DNA of 64,000 nucleotides from Phylloscopus collybita (Eukaryota > Chordata > Aves > Passeriformes > Phylloscopidae). Positions 56,695-64,000 of the stretch are shown here, one piece after another. How positions within the stretch are numbered: position 1 is the stretch's first letter; every line of letters begins with the position of its first letter. The notes beneath the pieces were generated by a model. The model saw nothing but the letters and a program-made list of their open reading frames with translations, was not told where the DNA came from and did no database searches. A program made the position numbers and the translations under genes. The stretch covers positions 713,501 to 777,500 of the forward strand of contig JAJNNQ010000101.1 of the NCBI GenBank assembly GCA_027886175.1. Reading direction: 5' to 3'.

Positions 56695-56815
56695 AGACCG
56701 GCCCAGACTGGGTGGGTCAAACCAGTTTAAACCGGTTGGTCCCAGCCAGTCCCAGTCCATCCCAGTTCAAACCAGTTCCAACTGGTCAGTCCCGGCCCAT
56801 CCCTGCCTGGGACTC
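56695..56815 (+). repeat. Short minisatellite, units CCAGTCCCAGTC and AAACCAGTT
   Basis: Irregular 10-12 base repeats alternating CCCAGTCC, CCCAGTTC and AAACCAGTT. Confidence 0.7.
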
Positions 56816-56879
56816 CCCAACCCACCCAGGATGCACCTGGGGCCCCTCCCCCACCACCAGCGTTGCCTCTGAACCACTC

Positions 56880-57170
56880 CCCCACTCCGGACCCCTCCCC
56901 TCTCTTTTGTGAGGGTGGGGGAGGGGGGGGAAGGGGGAGGGGAAGGGGGGGGCGGAGCAGTACAAAAATAAATAAATAAACAAGTAAATAAAATTTCCTC
57001 ATTATTTTTTGGGGGATGTTGCCTTTTTTTGGTGGGGGGGGAAATTTCAGAACTCTGACACCCGCCCCCCCCCAAATCCCCAAATACCCCCAAAAATCCC
57101 GGGCCCCCTCCCTCCTCCCCGCCCCCCTCCCTTCCCCCTGCCCCCCCCAATTTTTGTCACCTTTAGTGCC
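56880..57170. repeat. Homopurine and homopyrimidine low-complexity stretch
   Basis: G runs at 56,915-56,955, an AAAT repeat (56,968-56,990), and C runs at 57,062-57,150. No gene. Confidence 0.75.
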
Positions 57171-57171
57171 C

Positions 57172-57835
57172 CTCCCCGATCCATCCCTCTGCACTCGATT
57201 GCCCCTCCCCGATCCATTGCTCTGCGCTCGATTGGCTATCCGTGATCGATTACTCGGCGCTCGATTGATCAGCCTGGATCGATTGCTCGACGCGCGACTA
57301 GTACTGTCTGGAATGACTCCTCGACGCTCAACTCGTAATGCCTGGATCGATTGCTCGGCGCTCGACTGGTAATGCCTGGATCGATTGCTCGACGCTCGAC
57401 TAGTACTATCTGGAACGACTCCTCGACGCTCAACTCGTAATGCCTGAATCGATTGCACGGCGCTCGACTGGTAATGCCTGCATCGATTGCTCAACGCTCA
57501 ACTCGTAACGCCTGGATCGATTGCTCGACGCTCGACTCGTAATGCCTGGATCGATTGCTCGACAATCGACTGCTAATGCCTGGATCCATTGCTCGACGCT
57601 CAACCCGTAATGCCTGGATCGACTGCTCGACAATCGACTCGTAATGCCTGGATCGATTGCTCGACAGTCGAGTCGCAATGCCTGGATCGATTGCTCGACA
57701 GTCGACTCGTAATGCCTGGATCGATTGCTCGACAGTCGACTGCTAATGCCTGGATCGATTGCTCGACAATCTACTCGTAATGCCTGGATCGATTGCTCGG
57801 CGCTTCATTGGTCGTGCCTTGATCGATTATGTTTT
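57172..57835 (+). repeat. 34-bp satellite-like tandem array, about 19 units
   Basis: AATGCCTGGATCGATTGCTC begins units, for example at 57,337, 57,371, 57,439 and 57,473, all multiples of 34 apart. Each unit carries ATCGAT and usually a GTCGAC- or CTCGAC-type element, so it is rich in short palindromes and CpG. The first units are diverged (CCCTCCCCGATCCATTGCTC), as expected at an array edge. It occurs nowhere else in the window. Confidence 0.92.
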
Positions 57836-58110
57836 TTGTTTTTTGGGGTTTTTAACGGATTTTTTTGGCTTTTTTATTTTTTTTGTTTTTTTGGGGGGGG
57901 TTGGGGTTTTTTGGTGATTTTTTGGGGTTTTTTGGGTTTTTTTAGGGATTTTTTGGGATTTTTTGGTGTTTTTTTGGATTTTTTTGGGATTTTTTGGGGC
58001 TTTTTTTTGGGATTTCTTTGGGGTTTTTTTGGGATTGTTTTAGGGATTTTTGGCGGGGTTTTTGGATTTTTTTGGGGGTTTTTTTAGGGATTTTTGGGGT
58101 TTTTTGGGGG
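57836..58110 (+). repeat. TTTTTGGGG-type tract
   Basis: About 275 bases of alternating T5-7 and G2-5 runs with almost no A or C. Quadruplex-prone. It resembles but is not the vertebrate telomere repeat. Confidence 0.85.
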
Positions 58111-58122
58111 CATTTCCCGCTC

Positions 58123-58510
58123 GGCCCCGCCCCTCAGGGAGCCGAGCCGAGCTGAGCTGGGCGGAGCCCAGCGCAGCGAGCGGCACCGAGCGCAGCCGAT
58201 CAGAGCCGAGCTTCCCCGAAGAGCCGAATCTAAACGACTGCATCCGGAAATAGCCGAGGTGTGCCGGGAACAGCCGAGCATAGCCGAGCTTGCCCGAAGA
58301 GCCGAATCTGAACGACGGCATCCGGAAATAGCCGAGCATAGCCGAACAGAGCCGAGCTTCCCCGAAGAGCCGAATCTGAACGACGGCATCCGGAAATAGC
58401 CGAGCATAGCCGAACAGAGCCGAGCTTCCCCGACGAGCTGAATCTGAACGAATGCATCCGGAAATAGCCGAGCATAGCCGAACAGAGCCGAGCTGGATCT
58501 GAGCCGAATC
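58123..58510 (+). repeat. Unit D repeat, second array
   Basis: The first 75 bases match 31,750-31,825. GAATCT-bearing units then begin at 58,226, 58,304, 58,372, 58,440 and 58,506, so spacing changes from 78 to about 68 bases. The downstream exon-like stretch of the first array is absent. Confidence 0.88.
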
Positions 58511-59035
58511 TAAACGATGGAGGAAAGGATGGAATGCACCTTCTCCGGAGATGTGCAATGAAGGACTAAATTGCAAGGAAGGGGAGTATTTATAAACTGT
58601 CTCCATGTTTCCCTGTCATTCTGGGCATTTGGATTTAGCCTGGGCTGGTCAGTTAAATCAGAAACAAGCCAACCCAGCTCCTGAACGTGAATGACAAACA
58701 CATGAATGTTTGAAACACCTCCACAGAAAGGCAAGTTACTAGGGATTCCAAAAGCAAAATTGTAAATGAAGGCTAATGATTGCTGGGAAATTTCCTTAGG
58801 AGTTATGAACCTCAGGCATGTGGGATTTTGGAGGTGTACCTGCAAGAGAAGAGGGGTTTTATCCATAGCAAGGGAAGTCCGGAGCCCCAGGGTGTCAGCT
58901 GCAGACCAGGAAGTGTGCAGGGAATGAGCAGCAAGTCCCCTCTGCCCCTGCCCTGCCCTCACACTGAGAGTGACAGCAGCCACAGGTGTGAGCTGTGAGG
59001 ATGATGAGGGGGTGGCTCCTGCCGCGGGGGCTGCT
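58511..59035. other. No gene recognised
   Basis: Ordinary-composition sequence. A 225-codon minus-strand frame (59,187-58,510) crosses it but has no recognisable domain. Confidence 0.5.
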
Positions 59036-59132
59036 TTAAGAGGGGAACCTGGGCTCACTTCAGCCTGGAGCTGCTGGGGCAGAGGGCTGAGGAGGTGCTG
59101 AGGGACAAACCTTTGTGCGCGGAAGCAGCAGG
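59036..59132 (+). other. Possible non-coding first exon
   Basis: GC-rich block with CTTTAAG-type TATA-like sequence at about 59,033 and a good donor (GCAGCAG|GTGAGC at 59,132). The next good acceptor is TTTATTGTAG at 61,527, on the far side of the C-poor stretch. This is an inference from splice signals only. Confidence 0.2.
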
Positions 59133-59339
59133 TGAGCCGGTGTGGGTTTGTAGGGGGGATTTCTTTCCTTTCCCTTTTCAATTTCATCCTGCTAATCCTT
59201 TCCTAATGTCCTCAAAAAAAGAAAAGTGGGGGTTATGAGGACAAAAAAAGTTCAAATCAGGGGAAGAAACTCTTCTCCACTTACAGTCTAAATTAGGAAG
59301 AATCCCCCTTTACCTGGGATTTTGATAAATAGTGATTTC

Positions 59340-61440
59340 TCTATAAGGTTTTTATTCACTGTTACATTCTTTGGTGGTACATTGCTTTTTGTTTTATTTG
59401 TTGGTGTTATTTTTTTATGTGTAATTTGGTTTTTGAGTGATGATAACTTTATGGATGTGTTTGTTTGTATTTAAGGTAGAATTAATTTAAGTGGCTTTTT
59501 TTTTAGACTTGTGATGTGAGTTATTGGGGTTTTGTTTGTTGTAGGTAGGCATTCAGATTGGGTGGGGCCAGCTTGGCTGGTGGAGGTTTGGGTGTTTTGT
59601 TCCATGCAGTTATTAGTTTTTAGTTTTTGAAAGCTTTTTCCCTGTAGTGGTTTTAAGGTGGCTGTTGCTAACTTACTGTGTAGTTTTATTTTGTTTGTAG
59701 ATACTGTAAGATAAGGGATTTGGTCTATTTATTTAACACTGTATTTCTTAGTTCAGGTGTTGATTAGGTTGCTTTTGGACTGAGTTTTGTGGCTGAATTT
59801 TTTTGGTGGGGTGTTATATTTTTAAAGGATATGTTTTCTAAGGCTTACAATGCTGTGATGGACTGTAATGTGAGGTATTGAGTAGTCTTTGAATGATTTA
59901 GTGGTGGTTTTTATTATGGTGAATAGGTAGAGTTAGTTTTGGTGGGTCTGAGGTGCTGTGATGTAGTTAATCTGTTACAGTTTTTTAATATTTATAATTG
60001 GACTATTGTTATTGTACTTTGAGGTTAATTTATTTGGCTTGTTTGTTTGCAATGTGTGTTTTCTAGCTATGGCTAGAAACTGTATTATATATTTTATATA
60101 TTGTATATTTTATTTTTATTATTATATATTATTTATTTGGGAGATATTGTTTATGGTTAAAATGATCTTTGGGTTTTGTGCATGCTTATAGGTGATAGTT
60201 TTGTTTTGATGGTTTGAGGCATTATGGGTTCATTGAGTCAGGAATAATTTTTTGGTGTTGTTAATTTAAGTTTATTTGGGATATTTCTGTTATGGTAGTT
60301 TAATTTGTTTGTTGTTTTGCAGTTCTTTATTGGTTTTATTTCTGGGAACTTGGCTATTGATAGGATTGGTTTTTTAGGTAGTTTTTGGAGTAGTGATGTT
60401 CTGTTTTTAGTAGTTTAGATTTTTTCATGTTGTTAGGGGTTTTTTGTTAATTTTATAGAGTACTGATGATTATTTATGAGTTAGTGTAGGGGTTTTTTTT
60501 AGTCAGTTTTAGGGTCAGGTGTACAGTTTTGAGTTTAATAAGTAGGTTTGATTGATCTCTTTTGCTAGTTCTTGTGACATGTTGTGTGTGTGGGATTCCA
60601 TATGGTTGTTTTTAGTTCTTGTTTCATTTTTATGATGTGAAAAGAATGTGGTGTGGTTTGTTTGCTGGCAGTTGGTTGTATGGTGGAGTTTTTTAGTTTG
60701 TGGACTTTTTGTTAGTGAGATTAAAGTTTTTTATTTTTGAGTTAATTTATAATTATGTTAAAGGTTTCAGGGAGGTTTAGCTTTTTGATATGGGTGTGCT
60801 GTGTGAAGAAGGTAATTTATTTGTTTTATGTGATATTGGTGGTGCGGTGGATAGAGGGAATTTTTGCAGTAGTAATTTTAAATGTTTGAGGTTTTTTGGC
60901 ATTTGAAATACTTGTTTAGGAGGAAGCTTGTTTGGAATGTATGGGGTTTGGGGTTAGTTATAATGGTATATTTTATTTTTAGTTTTAATTAGGTTTTTTT
61001 AAGTTTTATTATAGGTAAGAATTGTGATTTCTTTGTTATGTCAGTAAGAGAAAGGGGTTTTGATTTTGTGTGTAGCGATGGGATTGGAGTATTCAGAGTA
61101 CTAGTGTTGACTAAGAATTTAAATGTTGTGTTTTTGCTCTGTTAGATTAATGAATTGATGTACTTTGAAACACATGGGGTTTTATTTTTATGTGGTTAGA
61201 AACAGGCTTTTTTAAGCTGGGGGTGATTCTGGGCATTCACTTGAGGTTTTTTTAAGGGGATTGGACGTGGGATTATTTTTATTATATTTGGAAAATTGAA
61301 TATGGGTAATTAGGCTTGGTTTATTTTAGGGCAATTTTTTTTTTTTTTTCCAAAATTGGTAAGTTTGTCTGGTTAGGGTGTTTGTGTGGTGTTTGTGGTG
61401 CAACTCTAAGCATGCATCATTGTTTGTGAGTGTTAGGTGG
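59340..61440 (+). other. Strongly C-depleted G/T-rich stretch
   Basis: For about 2.1 kb the plus strand has very few C. Sampled 60-base rows at 59,401, 59,881, 60,241 and 60,361 contain one C each against about 14 to 17 G. CC dinucleotides are nearly absent, and the few C mostly follow G or A. G is not depleted, so this is strand-specific loss of C rather than AT-richness. It fits C-to-T deamination of one strand, or G-to-A on a minus-strand element. No long open frame exists on either strand, and no parent element is recognised. Confidence 0.8.
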
Positions 61441-61527
61441 TCTAATCATATTACACTGAGACCCACTCACAAACTGGACAACAGATCTGCTAAGATCATG
61501 TTTTGATGTTGGTTTTCTTTATTGTAG

Positions 61528-63345
61528 CTGACAAAAAGATGGCACCCCGGTGACAGCAGGTATTATCCAGAGGGCGAGCCGGCCTTCCTTTGCACCTGAC
61601 GATGTGGATTCTCATCTCCAGATGTCCCAGAGATAAGTGCAGGGTGACAGATCACAGAGGAGATCAAAAGCAGTGTGCCGGGTCGGGGGTCACCGGGAGG
61701 GATTTTTGAGTCAGCTTTGGAGACAGGGATGTCCAAGATGTGACCCCCTAGGCCCCATCGAAGGGAAGTCTCAGTTTTGATCACAATGCTGAGGTGTGCA
61801 GGGCAGAGCAGTCCTGGTGCGTGTCTTGTCACTTGTCTGTGGTGCCTTCTGTGTCATCTGGGCATCTCGTCTTTCACGGCTTTTGCCGTGGCCTTTCCGG
61901 GGGCCTCTCAGAAACCCTGGCGTCTGTCTTAGCATCTGCGATCTCTGCGCTCCTCGGCCCGGCGCCTTTGACTCGGGAGCTGGGACAGGCATCGCCCCTC
62001 TCCTCAGGAGCATCCAGTCCGGTGTCGGTTCAGGTCTTGTTCTGAGCTGTGTCGACAGCTGTGCTCCGCAACGATCCATTCTGGCGGATTAGGACTTGTC
62101 AGAAGGCAAAGACAGGGAGGTGATTCTGACCGTAGCACTCTTGGGCATCCGTCTTTGCACTCCTTGGAATGAGTCATCCCGCTGGCATCTTCTTCCTGCA
62201 GGGTTCTGCGAGCCTGGCCAGCTCGCCGTCGGTCTTACATCGGTCACCTCATTCTGCGTTCTCTGGGTCCTCAGGGCCATTCTTGTGGCCGAGAGTTTTC
62301 TGTCCCCGTTGTGTTCCCTCGTTTGTGGTCTCCTGTGTCACAGGTGTGGGTGTGTATTTGGCCCGGAGCTGCTCTGCCTTGCTGCTTAGTCTGGGTGTAG
62401 GGCAAGTGCTGGGGGCTTGAAATTTGTAATGAGGGGTGGAGTTGGACTGTAGAGAATATGCCTAGATTGACACAAGATGTCTGGAGCTTTTAAGTTGTCC
62501 TGCAGCACTTTGACTTTTGTTCCTAACTTTCTTTCAGATGCAGATGGATAGAATCTGCGGCAGAGTGCCCTATCCAGGGTGGGAGGGCTTCCCCTGAGGA
62601 GGTGGGTCACTGTTTGTCTTTGCAGGGCAAGTGTAAATGGTGCCTCTGTTACAGCACTGTTCTTTGTCTTTATTTCTAGGAAGTGGAGCTGCGTATCTGC
62701 AGTAAAGGTCAATGGAGCGAGGTGAGCAGAGATCGGTGGGCAGAAGCAATTGTCGCTGCTCAGGTCTGGATTTCTGGTGCAGCTCCAAGCATCATCTGGG
62801 GCTTTTTTATTTTAGGTGTTCTGCTTGCCAGTTCTCCTGACCCGGGCTGCCAGAGGCCAGATGGGTGCAAGCTTAAGGTACACTTGTGGCATCCTTCAGT
62901 CGGACCGGGGCGGTTGCCGTTTCACGACATCTCAGCATGCCTTTTTGCTTTGTTTCTTTGCAGGTGCTGCCGCTGCCCCAGGCGTGCCAAGGAATAGAGG
63001 CGAGCAGGTGAGTCGGCCTTTAGGTGGGGTGACTCATATGAGAGCGGTTTGCAGCAGCTTGCTAAGCGTCTACCTTTTCATTTTGCAGGTACCCTCCGAG
63101 CAGCCTCTGGAGTCGAATGAAGATTCGAGGCGAGCTGGGCCAATGGTGCGGAGGAGCCCTGGGGATTGTTCTTCTGGAGGGCAATAGTCACATTTTTGGT
63201 TTTGTGGTCCTAGGTACCGTGAGGAGGTCCGGAGCCCAAATCCGGTTATGGCAGCACCGAGGCGGACGCGGAGGTGTCTCGACGTCCACGGGGCCGACGC
63301 GTTCATTTCCATCGAGGATGGATTTTGTCCGCTCGTCTTCTGAAA
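61528..63345 (+). other. Putative spliced transcription unit of unknown identity
   Basis: Several short blocks have a pyrimidine tract plus AG before and GT after: 61,528-61,549, 62,680-62,721, 62,816-62,877, 62,964-63,007, 63,089-63,145 (weak donor) and 63,214 onward. Joining the second to the fourth keeps one frame (ELRICSKGQWSE, then VFCLPVLLTRAARGQM, then RCCRCPRRAKE) to a TAG. The final block has an open frame with AAPRRTRRCLDVHGADAFIS. I recognise no family. A noncoding RNA or chance are both possible. Confidence 0.3.
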
Positions 63346-63349
63346 GCTA

Positions 63350-64000
63350 AGTGTTGGGACAGCTGGTCGGGAGATGGGGAAAAACGTTTTCAGTCCCAGG
63401 AGGCAACTTAAAGTTATCTTAGAGGAGAGGGCCCGAGTGGGATGGAGCCCTCAGGGGTAAAGGGGGAGGGTTTCCCCTCAGCATCCCCGCAGACTTGGCC
63501 GGGCAGGGCAGTTCTGACCCATCTCTGCGTTTTAGCCAGCTTTGCATTGTCGGCTATCCTTGAGAGCCCACAGGGTAAAGGGGTGCAGTGGGAGATTGGT
63601 GGCCCCCCTGGGATCCCTGTCCCAGGAGTATCCTGATAAAGAGCATCCCCGGTTGCAAGGCGTAGGGTTCAGCAGGGGGACTTGACAGTGACACACAGAG
63701 GCTGAGGGAGGGTTTGAGAGGTAAAGGGCTCAAGGGTCAGAGAGCACACAGTGAAAGAGAGGGGTACAGGCTGGGATACAAGTTAGCGCACACCTATAGC
63801 AGCCCACACACACAGCACCACACCCCCGTTTCCCTGAGAGCCGCAGCAGGCAGTAAGTCTAATGCAGGAGAATGCCAGAAGCCCTGAGAGGTGCAGGCAG
63901 TAACCCAAAGGCTAGGCTAGGCAGGAAGTGGTAGTGGGGAGCAGGGTCCGCAGGGTTGGGGAAAAAAGGGGGTTTCCCGCCCCACCCCTCCCTGGGATCA
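63350..64000. other. No gene recognised
   Basis: Ordinary sequence with A/G-rich patches. GATAAAGAGC near 63,635 and the CA-rich stretch at 63,800-63,825 are unremarkable. Confidence 0.5.

Noticed and set aside
57172..57835. 34-bp repeats considered as a CRISPR array
   Set aside because: Units are contiguous with no unique spacers, and the context is vertebrate nuclear DNA.
57836..58110. TTTTTGGGG tract considered as telomeric sequence
   Set aside because: Irregular run lengths and no TTAGGG. It is a simple T/G low-complexity tract.
58510..59187. A 225-codon minus-strand open frame
   Set aside because: No domain, and its C-terminal end runs into the edge of the D repeat. Probably chance.
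59340..61440. C-poor stretch explained by transcription-coupled strand asymmetry alone
   Set aside because: Transcription bias usually shifts G against C by a few percent, whereas sampled rows here show about a fifteen-fold difference. It is kept as a finding instead.

Overview
This window is vertebrate nuclear DNA, almost certainly from a bird. The evidence is CR1 LINE 3' ends, spliced GT-AG exons, GC-rich microchromosome-like CpG islands, and gene fragments that align best with vertebrate URB1, SYCP1 and COMMD4. None of the recognisable genes is intact. They come from three unrelated vertebrate genes, lie side by side with their introns, and carry frameshifts, stops and missing exons. Together with recent direct duplication, this mosaic fits a non-recombining or sex-limited chromosome: a songbird germline-restricted chromosome (GRC), or less specifically a W chromosome. 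That assignment is an inference. The gene identities are seen in the translations.

Layout. 1-10,912 is copy 1 of a long segmental duplication (unit A). It holds a small unrecognised spliced gene (about 670-3,230), a GC-rich minisatellite, a very large imperfect palindrome flanked by pyrimidine and purine tracts (5,010-7,410), a CpG island with an NRF1 site, and a probable transcript end near 9,100. 11,021-18,544 holds fragments of a URB1 copy (five 5' exons, then a jump to two later exons), interrupted by CR1 insertions. 21,165-23,141 (unit C) is AT-rich and ends in tandem CTCF-like sites. 22,945-28,594 (unit B) starts with the same CTCF sites, then a small promoter and first exon, a 35-bp array of RFX X-boxes, G-rich repeats, and exons of SYCP1 that continue to 30,624. 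31,530-32,302 is a 78-bp tandem repeat leading into a GC-rich exon-like stretch.

32,464-44,574 is copy 2 of unit A, with about 1.3 kb that copy 1 lacks. 44,575-49,162 shows no recognisable gene. 49,163-49,285 (minus strand) is the 5' end of COMMD4. 49,389-53,369 is a second copy of unit B, including a differently damaged SYCP1, and 54,355-56,272 is a second copy of unit C. The order of B and C is therefore reversed relative to the first copy. 56,340-58,510 is a chain of minisatellites. 59,340-61,440 is a striking C-depleted, G/T-rich stretch. 61,500-63,350 looks like several short exons of an unrecognised transcription unit, and the last 650 bases show nothing clear.

The genes here are not an operon and do not form a working pathway. 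The coherent theme is meiosis and germline: SYCP1 fragments lie downstream of E2F, YY1, ETS and RFX-type motifs, and tandem CTCF-type sites lie at the unit boundaries. Some of this material may still be transcribed, but no protein-coding SYCP1, URB1 or COMMD4 can be read from it.
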